Assembly: GCF_036711975.1 (NCBI RefSeq)
Contig: NC_091976.1
Location: 5,704,001 to 5,768,000, forward strand
Origin: Onthophagus taurus
Lineage: Eukaryota; Arthropoda; Insecta; Coleoptera; Scarabaeidae
DNA: 64,000 bases
Reading direction: 5' to 3'
Positions within the stretch are counted from its first letter, which is position 1. Each line of letters begins with the position of its first letter. Positions 42,023 to 52,096 of this stretch are shown piece after piece. The notes beneath the pieces were generated by a model. The model was not told the DNA's origin, ran no database searches, and saw only the letters and a program-made list of their open reading frames with translations. The position numbers were made by a program, and so were the translations under genes.

Positions 42023-44518
42023 ATGTCAAAGATAAAAAAAAATTATAGGCAGATTTCGGCAAACTTTAGGCTGCCGAATAATCAAGTCACACACAATGCA
42101 ATGAACAATCAAAACAATATTGTACAATTGAATGAAATTTTAAATGAATCTGATCCTGAATCAGTTGCTAGAAACAATCATTCAAGTCCTATAATCCCTG
42201 TAACACCTTTCTGTGATAATGAATAGAGTATTGAAACTAGTATCATGTTACCTTATAATCAACAAATAGACAATATTACGAACGATATTAGTTTGTGCAA
42301 TCCGACACCAAAACAAGACGATAAAAGCTTGTTATTATTAGACATTCTAGAAATTACTGATTCTCTTTGTGCCATCGAATCTAGTTTTAGTTTTACACAA
42401 CAATATGATAACATAGGAATAAGTGATGGAAAGACTGACGAGACAACCTTAGAAATAAGTAAAGTTTGCAAAGCCTTAGCGAGTACAGAAAGTGATATTG
42501 AAGAAAATAAAAAGACTGGACTAGAAAATAATGTTCTTTTAGAACATTTACTATATAAAAATATTGAAGAAGAGATAGAAGTGCAAATAGATGATCCGGA
42601 TTATCTGCCTGAATTAAATAGTAAACATGAGGAAGATGAAGAAATGGATGCTGATGATGGGGATCCAAATTATGTACCTGAAACTACCATCCATCCCCAG
42701 GATGATGTAAGCAATGACACAGCTCAACAATCTGACTTATCAGAGATGAAAAGGAAAAGAAACAAGAGACAGTTTGTAGACAGCGAAACATGGAATGAAA
42801 GTAAAAGAAAGTCGTTTCGCGAAAAAGGAAAAGAATATTTAGGAAGAAAAATGGTCGATGGAAAATGAAGATACGATTTGCCAAAAGAGGAGAGAAAAAT
42901 GCAAGAGTGGTGCAACTGCAAACCTTCTTTGCGTGAGAATTCTTTGCTAAAATGTTGCGATTTTTCAGAAACGAAGAGAGAAAATATTTTTGATAATTTT
43001 TGGTCAGAAATGACATGGTCTACAAGAAAAGTGTATGTGTCATTATTAATTGTATCTAAGCCTATTAATAGACAAAGAAATAGAAAAGAGGATAATGTGT
43101 CAAGGAGAAGCGAGATTTTAGAATACTACTTAAAAAAAGCAGGTGATCGTTTAAGAGTATGCAAGCAAATGTTTTTACGCACACATTGCGTAAAAGAGAA
43201 CATGGTTTTGGACTGGTTGAAGGAAATTGCTCGGGAAAAGAATATAAATAAAGATGTGGGAGAGAATACTGAAAAACAACAAGAAAAAAAATGTATTAAA
43301 GAAAAAGCTACTCGATATCAGAAAGTGAAAGAAAATATACAGCGTTTTTTAAATGAGTTACCAAGGGTCGAATCTCATTACTGCCGATCGTCATCATCAA
43401 AATTTTACTTAGAGCCATTATGGAAGTCAAAATCGTCAATTTATACATTTTACAAACAATGGTGCGCAGATAATAAATGCAAGTTCGCATCCAGTACATC
43501 ATTTGATCATGTTTTTGAGAAAATGAACTTGTCGCTCTTTCGTCCAAAGAAAGACGAATGTGACAAATGTGTAAGTCATAGAACTGGAAATCTATCAGAT
43601 GAAATTTTCAACTTACACCAGACAATGAAAAAAGAAGCAAGGGAAGAAAAAATAAAAGATAAAGAAGCAGAAAGTCATATTTTTTGCATGGACCTGCAAT
43701 CAATTCTGTTATCACCGAAGTCAAATACTTCATCACTTTACTTCAAACAGAAGTTAATGGTACATAACTTCACATTTTTTGACCTAAAAGCTAAAAATGG
43801 ATATTGCTACTTATGGCATGAATCAAATGGGAGTGTCTCGGCAAATGACTATTCTACTATAATCTGCAAATTTATAATAGATAATGTTTTTATGAATATG
43901 GAACCAAGACAAAAAGTAATATTGTACAGTGATGGCTGTACATCCCAAAATCGTAATTCTACTTTGGCCAACGCATTAATAAACTTATCGATGACTCTGG
44001 ATATAACTATTGAACAAAAATACCTCGAAAAAGGCCATACCCAGATGGAGGCCGATTCGATGCATTCAACGATTGAGAGACGGATGCGGCACACAGACAT
44101 CAATGTACCAGCCGATTATGTTAACATTTGTTTGAAAGCTCGAGAAAAACAACCTTATAAAGTTTTTTATTTGGATTATACTTTTTTCAAGGATTTTCAC
44201 ATGTTAAATTATTTGAAATCTATACCAGGAAAGCGGGCTGGGGATCCAGTCGTAACCGACATACGAGCATTGCGATATACACCCGATAGTTCTTTATTTT
44301 ATAAATTGAGGCATTCAGAAGATTTTGATAAACTTCATTATAGCCGAGTAAGTAAAGGTCAGAGAAAAGAAGCTAAATGTCCAGTGGATGATCTTCCAGC
44401 ATTATACAAGCGTCCAATTCCAATGAAATATGAAAAGTGGATGCAATTACAATCTCTAAAGTCAAGTTTACAAAGAGACTATCATTACTTTTATAATAAC
44501 CTTCCATTTGTTAAATAA
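42023..44518 (+). CDS. Element B transposase-like protein (DUF7869-like), one frame with two stops
   Basis: The ATG at 42023 follows a TTTCAG acceptor. A single frame of 832 codons runs to 44518, broken only by TAG at 42224 and TGA at 42866. Order: acidic N-terminus with DDPDYLPE and GDPNYVPET; basic linker; a KENIFDNFWSEMTWSTRKVYV block; CRSSSSKFYLEPLW; CDKCVSHRTGNLSDE zinc-type pair; KKEAREEKIKDKEAE helix; FCMDLQSILLSP (Asp); LYSDGCTSQNRNSTLANA (Asp); GHTQMEADSMHSTIERRM (Glu/Asp); and a C-terminal DPVVTDIRALRYTPD. The three acidic sites look like a DDE/D RNase-H-like catalytic set. This copy is close to intact. Confidence 0.75.
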
Positions 44519-45360
44519 GACCATTGCATTGTCTTATAATAATTTCCATATATATTTCAAAATATAACTATTCTGTATTATCTGTTTCTTCGAAAAATAA
44601 ATATTTTTTGTTTGTATCTGTATCTGTTTATTCTAAAAAATTGTAATTTTGCAATAATTTGGTAAATAAATACCTTAAAATGTTTAGTGTATTCTTAATA
44701 ATCCTGTATTTAATCTTTAAACATGGAAATCCAGTATGTCCAATTATATTTGAATTTTTTATGAGTAAATCCTGTAAGTCCTTTTTAATTTCAATAAATA
44801 TTGTCTAATATATAATAACCCATAAATATATAAGATAGAACGCATATTTGATATTCTATAGCAATAGAACAATTATATATTTGACAATTAATTGTTGAAA
44901 CGTTTTTTACTCCTCCTCCAAAATTCTTTATTTGTGACTTACGGGTTTTGCAGATTAGGCCGACGATATTAATTTTTTAAATAATTTAAGGTGCTAAGTA
45001 ACCAAATCAACTGGATTGGCAGCAATAAAAACATGGTATCAGCGGTTCTCAACAAACAAACACCAGCGTTTGAGAGTTTTAACAAATTTTTAAATAGCCG
45101 TAACTGTTATATTACAAAGATTTTATTATTTTTGTTAATTATGCATTGTTTAAGTAACCCCGAAATATTGGCAATTTGAATTTAAACGTAGTGTAATACC
45201 GTATATGGTAAGAAATGCTCGGCCATTAATTCAACTTTAACGTTCTATATCTTTGTGATTATCAAGTTGTGGTCAAAACATTATTAAGAAAATATCTTCA
45301 ATTTGGCTCCTAGTACTAACCCTGTTAGTCTGCTCCGTATGTTATAAATCACCCTGTATA

Positions 45361-46012
45361 TATCCACCAGAAAAAGTAACATGTAAAAGAGGAAATGTTC
45401 TAAAGTTAAATAAATGATAAAGAAAATTAATGATTTTTTGATAAAAATTGGATTTACTAGATTAATTAATGAATATTCTTCATATACTACAGGCAATGCT
45501 GCAGATATTATAATTTTAATTTTATATGTTGATGACATAATTTTGGCTGGAAATAAAATAGATAATGTTGAAAAGTGTATAAACGAACTGACGAATGAAT
45601 TTGAATTAAAAATTTTAAAGCGTTTTAATTTTGAACACTGCAATTCATGTACAACACCTATAGATTCCAACTTGAAAATAGAAGTGAAAGAAAATAAACA
45701 TTCAAAACAACCTGTCAGAGAATTAATAGGATTTTTGATGTATTTGATGTCAGGATTAAGACCTGATATAAGTTTTGCTTTGAATTATTTTACAAGAGTT
45801 CAGGATAAAAATCAAAATGATGTTTTCACACATACGAAGAGATTGATGCGATATTTAAAAGGAACAGTAGATTTTAAATTAACATACAAAAGAAATGTTG
45901 AGGAATTACCATTTAAATGTTATGTGGATTCAGATTGGGTGAGTGATGAGTATGACAGAAAATCAGTTATAGGATATTTGATACAAATATTTGGAAAATG
46001 TTTCTCGAAACA
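45361..46012 (+). pseudogene. Copia late RT and RNase H fragment
   Basis: The reading resumes directly after the MITE (IYPPEKVTCKRGNVLKLNK). It continues with ILYVDDIILAGNKIDNVEKC (RT catalytic box YVDD), a deletion, then VRELIGFLMYLMSGLRPDIS, HTKRLMRYLKGTVDFKLTY, FKCYVDSDWVSDEYDRKSV and GYLIQIFGK. It is truncated at about 46012 where a piggyBac fragment begins. One or more frame breaks remain. Confidence 0.8.
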
Positions 46013-46245
46013 GTAGGAGATGGCCGCTAACGATATTTTTCTCGTTACTGAATAATGCAGGTATTAACAGTTATGTTATTCACCAATCTAATAATCCAAA
46101 TATGAAGATAAAAAGAAGACACTTTCTAAAACAACTTAGTCTGGCACTTATTAAACCATACGCAACTAGGAGAAGTCAAAATCCTCGAGTGTCATGTGAC
46201 ATAACAACCAAACTAAAAAAAACTTGTTACCGGTATGTCTAGTTT
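46011..46245 (+). pseudogene. piggyBac transposase C-terminal fragment
   Basis: The frame SRRWPLTIFFSLLNNAGINS, then YVIHQSNNP, KIKRRHFLKQLSLALIKPY and PRVSCDI matches the region after the last catalytic motif in piggyBac transposases (RWP, N-S-Y-V-I, R-F-L-L). Only about 75 residues remain, in the same frame as the end of the copia fragment by chance. The TTAA ends are not visible. Confidence 0.7.
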
Positions 46246-46347
46246 ACAAAATAAAACTTGAATAAAATGTATTAGGCATTTTTTTTTAATGTTTCGTTTT
46301 TTACAACTAAACTTTTTTTTTCAGTGTGTATTTAAAATGTATGAAAC

Positions 46348-47112
46348 TATCCATCACTAACAGCTCAAAGAATACAACGAGTGCAAAATTCTTGTTTGAG
46401 GCTGATTTTTGGTGTTCGGCGTCGCCAACATATAAGTCATAAGTTGCGGGAGGTAAATTGGTTAAATATGACGCAGCGACGAGCTCTGCATTCGGCGTGT
46501 TTATATTTTACAATACTAAAAACTGAAAAGCCACCGTATCTATATAGAAAAATAGTATTTCGATCAGACGTACACACAATAAATGTCCGTTTTAAAGGTA
46601 CACTAACTCCTCCTCTACACTCGCTTGAATTTTTTAAAAGTTCGTTTACGTATCAGATTACAACAGTTATTAACAGTCTCCCGATAGATATCAGAAGTTG
46701 TAATACAATAAGGTCATTCAAAAATAAATTATTTGTTCATTTATTTAGTACATAATTTGATTTACGATAATATAGCAGCCGTCGCCGTGACATCGCTGAG
46801 TTTAAACATTAGAGGGTGTGCAAGGTTCTCACTACAGAGGCAGTATTATTTGCTGTTTCTTTTTCTTTTGAATTATTGTTTTATATTATTATGTTTTGGT
46901 TGTATTATTATTATTTTTTGGTATTATTTTCGTTATTATATTACGTATCTGTTTTTTTTTCTCGCTCTCTTAAGGTTAAGTTGAAAATCAGTATTATACT
47001 GAACTTCGCCTTTTCGTTCATCTTTTTATATGCATAAAATATAATTTGTATAATGTATATAGGTGTAAGTGAACGAATAAAGTCATTTATTATTATTATT
47101 ATTATTATTAAT
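46348..47112 (+). pseudogene. 3' fragment of the CR1-like LINE family seen at 3.9-6.4 kb
   Basis: The frame QRIQRVQNSCLRLIFGVRRR, QHISHKLREVNWLNM and PPYLYRKIVFRSDVHTINVR closely matches the C-terminus of the 4331-6376 ORF. The C-terminus extends to HLFST at 46755. A 3' UTR follows, ending CGAATAAAGTCATTTATT and an (ATT)n tail at about 47085-47112. Confidence 0.8.
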
Positions 47113-47641
47113 AACTCTTTCAAAAAATATTTATTTGATATAAAAAAACACACAAAATCTACTAATTTTTCAAAGTTATTAAAAAAATGTGTTTTCTATT
47201 GTTGCACCGTTAAAATAAAGTTGGGGTAATTATAACCCCACCACACAATTAATGATAGATAAATTCACAACGCAGTCGCCGGGTTAATTTTGGATTGCTG
47301 ATTTTAAATATGCCTTCAACTTTTTTTGTAACACGATACGTGTTTCTTTTTTCATTCAGGTTTCTGACAGCTGCCATACTTAGGATGTACACAAAAATAA
47401 GTTCAAGCTTGCAGCACAGTGTAATTACCACCTTATATGTAAATCCATCTGATTTACATTTTATTAATATTTTTTTATCAAGAATTCAAATCGAGGTAGT
47501 GTGGCATAAAAATAGACCCGTTTTCTGCACAACATCGAGAATCTCCCATACGGGGACCATTAAGGGACAACTTCGATGAAGAGGTTGCCCTTGAAATTTT
47601 TTCAGTGATGCTTTATTATATATAACCAAGAGATACTGAAA
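47113..47641. other. Upstream region of the fibrinogen-domain gene
   Basis: No coding signal stands out. TATATATAA at about 47616-47625 is a possible TATA box, but it lies only about 20 bp before the first ATG at 47642. If it is used, translation may begin at the in-frame ATG at 47675. No known repeat was recognised. Confidence 0.35.
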
Positions 47642-49428
47642 ATGTTATACATATTGGCAAACGCGATTGTGAAGATGATTTTCTTGTTTGTTGCAATATT
47701 TTTATTTACTCCAAATTCAATAGAATCCATGTCGAATAATAGTAAGTACTATAATAACAACTAATAATTAATTTTTAATTAACATTTTTATACTTGTAGA
47801 AGAGAAACCAAACAAGTGTGATGATTTTAATAACATTAACAATCTCCTTTCTATAATGGATACTAATATAAGAAATTTACAAGAAAAAGTACAAGGTTGT
47901 GATACTGTTCAATCACAGGTTTCATCTTTGCATTCTCAACTATCAATTCTTGATAGAAAATTGGGTATTATAAGCAAGTAATAATTGAGTTAACTAAATA
48001 GTTACTGTTTTTATAGCCACAGCAATTTTTATTTTTAGATCTCAAGCTAAAATGAACGATTTAGAAACAAATTTAAATCTAATTCCAACGATGTTTGATG
48101 AAATGTCCACGAAAATCATAAATGAATTAAAACATTCCTTTAATGATAAATTTGGCGACAAAAATCAAGGTGAAGTTTTAGAGAAAGTTTTAAGTAAAAT
48201 AAACAAAACCGAAATTAATGTAAAAGATTTAAAAGATTCGTGTGATAAATCCGACATCAAAAACGTTCTCAATGAAAACTTTAAATCACAAAATTTAAAC
48301 ATAGAAAATCTAATGGAAAACTGTACTAAATCCAAAGAAGCCGATAAAACTGCAATCGTATTAATCGAAAACACTCGAGATGAATTACAATCTAAATTAA
48401 ACGATTTAGATTACAAACTAAATCGGGTTCCAGTCCATCTCGATGAAATTTTCATAAAGATAAATGTTTTAGAAAAATCAACTGATCAAATTAATAATAA
48501 ACTAGAAAAAAAACATCAAGATGAACTTTTAGAAAACGTTTTAACTAAAATAAAAAATGTCGAAAATACCACAGAAAATTTAAAAAATTCTTTTGAAAAA
48601 ACCGATATCAAAAATGTGTTAACTGAAAATTTTAAATCGCAAAATGAAAATATCGAAAAACTGATTAAAGAATACAACAAACCAGACGAAACGAACACAA
48701 ACATAACAATCAATGAAGAATCTTTGACTTTATCAAATTCTTTCGATTACACATTTTGCACCTCTGTCAAAAACCAATCTGGCATATTCAAATTTCACAC
48801 ACATTTAATCAATTTAAAGGAAGAAACAAGAGATTATGGAGTGAGATCGTGCCAACAGGGTTGGATGGTGATCCAAAACAGAAGTTCATTCGAATACCAG
48901 GAAAATTTCAATAAATCTTGGTACCAATATAAACATGGTTTTGGCGATTTACGTAGAGAATTTTGGTTCGGAAACGATTATCTTCACCGACTATCGAATC
49001 AAAACGACCTAATATTACGAATAGAATTGGAAAGTTATGATAACGAAAAAAAATGGGCTGAATATGAATCATTTAAAATTGCAAGTGAATATGAAAATTA
49101 TCGATTAACACTCGGACGTTTTAGTGGGACGCTCTCAAATGATCTCCTCTATAATAATAACATGAAATTTAGTACTTATGATAAAAAAAATGATAACTCG
49201 AAACATTCTTGTGCTGTTACTTATGGAAGCGGATGGTGGTTCGATAGCTGTTTTAATTCGAATTTAAACGGATTTCATTATAAACAGTCTATAGATGATG
49301 GTAAAGGAATTGTTTGGTTTTCTTGGTTAAAAAATTATTCTTTAAAAGCTGCCAAAATGATGATAAGACCTACACAACATTTGAAACAATTTCAAGATTT
49401 ATCTTTTCAACCATATGATGTGTTGTAA
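47642..49428 (+). CDS. Secreted fibrinogen-related protein (FReD), three exons
   Basis: Exons 47642-47741, 47800-47977 and 48039-49428 join by GT-AG introns of 58 and 61 bp into one frame of 555 residues. A hydrophobic signal peptide (MIFLFVAIFLFTPNS region) is followed by a long coiled-coil part. That part contains two related blocks of about 115 residues, each with a VLxKI...DIKNVLxENFKSQNxNIE pattern. The C-terminal fibrinogen domain shows CQQGWMVIQNRSS, FNKSWYQYKHGFGDLRREFW, MKFSTYDKKNDNSKHSC and WWFDSCFNSNLNG. Arthropod proteins of this type are secreted lectins that bind microbial or host glycans. The usual D-x-D calcium site appears altered (DKKND). AATAAA lies just after the stop. This is the clearest intact host gene here. 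Confidence 0.9.
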
Positions 49429-50149
49429 GAAATAAAAATAATTTGATAATAAATAAAAAATACTAATTATCGCGATATATTTAATAACAAATCCAAGACA
49501 TTTGAAACTCCCTGTCCACTTGATGTAACCTCAATCCAGTATATGTAGAGAAGTAGATTTCATAAAAAGAAAAATTAATTATATTTACAATATTTTAACA
49601 ACAAGATTACATTTTGTCGAATTACAAGAGATAATCACACAGGCACATACATTTAGAGAAAAACAACTAAAGGTTATTTGGAAAAGGAAAGGCGACAAAC
49701 TAACGGTTGAGGGATGATAAACGATAGAAGGTTACCAATTCTATAACACACATAGATCAAAAATCAATAATTCCACTCGAGGATAACTAATACAGTAGAA
49801 CCTCGATAATCCGAACCGCAGTAATCCGAACACCCAAAAAGCAAAAATTAAATTTTTATTTTCTTTAATTTTTTATTTTATGTTGGGTTTTATTTTTGTT
49901 TAATTTCAATGAACTCATGATGCATCCCGTAATTGTTAGGTTTAAGAGAATAATATAAAGACTCATGGATTATGAATAATAATCATAAGTCTCCATAGGG
50001 CAAGAGGAACCTTGCGAAAGGTACTTTTGTTCAACAATTATGACCCCTGTTGACGATTATCTTTAACAGAGAATTAGTAGTTCAACAACTAGTAGTTCAA
50101 CTACATTCATCGAGTTAACGCCATAGCAAATGTACGTGATCGTGTAGTT
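49429..50149. other. Intergenic stretch with one pogo/Tigger-type end
   Basis: Positions 49793-49840 read CAGTAGAACCTCGATAATCC then GAAC, a close match to the terminal repeat of pogo/Tigger elements. No partner end was found, so this is a fragment or a solo end. The remainder has no coding signal. Confidence 0.5.
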
Positions 50150-51757
50150 CCTTCTAATTTTTTCTTTTTTGACGATTAAAAGTTGTCGGAGTTGTATTAT
50201 ATCAGTGTCGTTTCACTCGTGATAACCTCCTCCGTCCGTTTTCGTTTGTTTTTCTTCCGTTGATTGTACTGCATAAGAGTAATTTCTAATTATCTCATTT
50301 GACCTATTAGTTTCGGTTCGTGGTGTAAAAACTAGTTTCGATGCCGTCATCACAGTGCGGGGTATGCGGACAGATGGTGGGGAGAGATAAAGCAGGACAA
50401 ATTTTTCAGAGATACACTGCGTGTCCTGCGATCTTTGGTTTCACGCCAAATGCGTGGAGCTCTCCAAAGCGGCAGCTTCTGCCCTCTTTACCTCCGGATC
50501 GTCGTGGAAATGTCCTGGTTGCCGTTCATCCTCTGATAATCGTAGGAGGACAATATTACCGCATGATTTAAATCGTGTCACAGCCCCCGTCCCGACTCTC
50601 GATGCCGTTTATGAGATGGTTAGGGAAATTCGATCGGAACTTAGGAATATGAAAGCTAATAATGACGACCTTATACAGTCGGTGCAATTCTGCTCTGACC
50701 AGATTACCGACTTCGAAATACTCCTTAAAGAGAAGTGTAAAGTAATCGGAGTAGTGTACAGAGAATGCTTTGTTGAGGAAACAAGTTGACAATTTGTCCA
50801 CTAAGGTCGCGGACTTAGAGCAGTATTCCAGGCGCAACAATCTGGAGCTACAGGGTATTCCTGAAAAGTCGGATGAGAATATTACTCAAATCATTAATAA
50901 AATAGGTGACTTTCTTGAGATCCCGTTAAAAACAGATGATTTGATGTCGTTCATCGTGTGCCGCAATTTGGAGATAAGAGCCGACCAAAGAACATCCCTC
51001 CGTAAGGGATCCCGTCCAGGGTTTGCGATTGAGGGTTTATCACAGCAGTGTTTTCATTAATCAGCATCTCACAGTTGCTAATAAGAAATTATTTGGCACT
51101 ACTAGAGCCGTGGCTAGAGAAAAGAATTACAAATACATCTGGACGCGCAACTGTAAGATTCTTGTCCGGAAAAATGACAGTAGTCGTGTCATTCAAATGA
51201 ACACCGACGAAGATTTGCGTAAACTGGAATAATTTTTTTATCGCATTTAAATAATTCACTAATATTCTTCTCTTAATGATGACGCCAAACAAATCCATCT
51301 CTATCTACTACCAGATGTGCGCGGTTTGCGAAACTAAAGCACTATTTTTAGCACAAACCTTCTAAACGTGGATTTGGATGTTGTGTCTCTTACAGAAACA
51401 TGGCTCTGTCCCGGAATTGAATCAATGGTTCATGAACGTTGATGTGGGTGCTCGGCGTGGTGGCGGTGTTTTGTTGGCCGATTCTAGGGTGATTCCCAGT
51501 GCGGAGCGCCCGGACTGATTTACAGGTGTTGAAGCGGTGTGTGTAGCTTTAAGAAGTGGTTCCCCTGTGCTTAATATATGTTGTGCTTATATACCGCCGA
51601 ATGACAACGCTGCGCTTTCGCAATTCTCCCAATCCCTAATAGATGTGATTGAGCGACACCCTAATGAGGGATTCTTGATTTGCGGTGACTTTAATGTACC
51701 GGAAATTGGGTGGTCCCTTGACCCTGCTTGCCGATATTGTATTCCGTCTACACTGAG
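50150..51757 (+). pseudogene. CR1/Jockey-like LINE: 5' UTR, ORF1 and start of ORF2
   Basis: ORF1 starts at 50341 (MPSSQCGVCGQMVGRD). After a frameshift near 50420 it continues CDLWFHAKCVEL and WKCPGCRSS, completing a PHD-like finger. A coiled segment with DNLSTKVADLEQYSRRNNLE follows, then the C-terminal domain ending YIWTRNCKILVRKNDSSRVI (51232). ORF2 begins near 51290 (SISIYYQM-like) with LTETWLCPGIE, ICCAYIPPNDNAALSQFSQS and ICGDFNVPEIGW of the endonuclease. It stops at about 51757. Several frameshifts. This is the most complete ORF1 of the family in the window. Confidence 0.8.
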
Positions 51758-52096
51758 AGAAAAATGTCATTTTAAAATAAGATGGCATCACTCTTAACCA
51801 ATATCCTTTTGTTTTAAAAGTGAAAACTGTTGTTACTACCAGATAGTATTTTATTTTAAACATCGACAAGAGTCAAGAAATTCGTTACAGTATCTTTCTA
51901 GTTTTTTTATTCATTCTCTTATGATGACTGGTGCGACTTGAATTTAAAACGAATAATTTCAGTTTTCCGGATACATTTACGTGTGGCGTCTAAATAATTT
52001 GTTTAATTTGGCAACGAGATATACCGTAATTGCCATTGTTTATTTCGCTAATTAATCCAATAACAAAAAAATTATTTTAGAAAAAGGAATAGACAG

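Larger units (their letters stand above)
41041..44965 (+). mobile_element. DNA transposon element B, 3.9 kb, ATAT duplication
   Basis: Inverted ends of about 32 bp, CGTCGGCCTAATCTGCAAAA followed by CCCGTAAGTC, are perfect or nearly so on both sides and directly flanked by ATAT (41037-41040 and 44966-44969). This matches element A in both the CGTC start and the ATAT duplication. It carries a single transposase-like gene on the plus strand and an internal foldback insertion near 41400-41975. Confidence 0.85.
40924..45356. mobile_element. TA-flanked MITE (about 500 bp) enclosing element B
   Basis: Outer inverted ends of about 100 bp begin CAGGGTGATTTATTACATAC on the left and CAGGGTGATTTATAACATAC from the right. 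Both are flanked by TATA (40920-40923 and 45357-45360), so the duplication is TA or TATA. Without element B (41041-44965) the MITE is about 500 bp with no ORF. The ACAGGGTG start resembles the mariner-type ends at 32.85 and 54.38 kb. Confidence 0.75.
35740..46012 (+). mobile_element. Copia retrotransposon body broken by two large insertions
   Basis: Three pieces follow Ty1/copia order on the plus strand: gag and protease (35740-36650), integrase and RT start (40041-40923), and late RT with RNase H (45361-46012). The gaps are filled by element C and by a TA-flanked MITE containing element B. LTRs were not found: the left side abuts Penelope sequence and the right side a piggyBac fragment. Confidence 0.75.

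Noticed and set aside
42259-43016. Several minus-strand ORFs with many His, Leu and Phe residues
   Set aside because: They are antisense to the Lys/Glu-rich element B gene, whose composition produces such open shadows.
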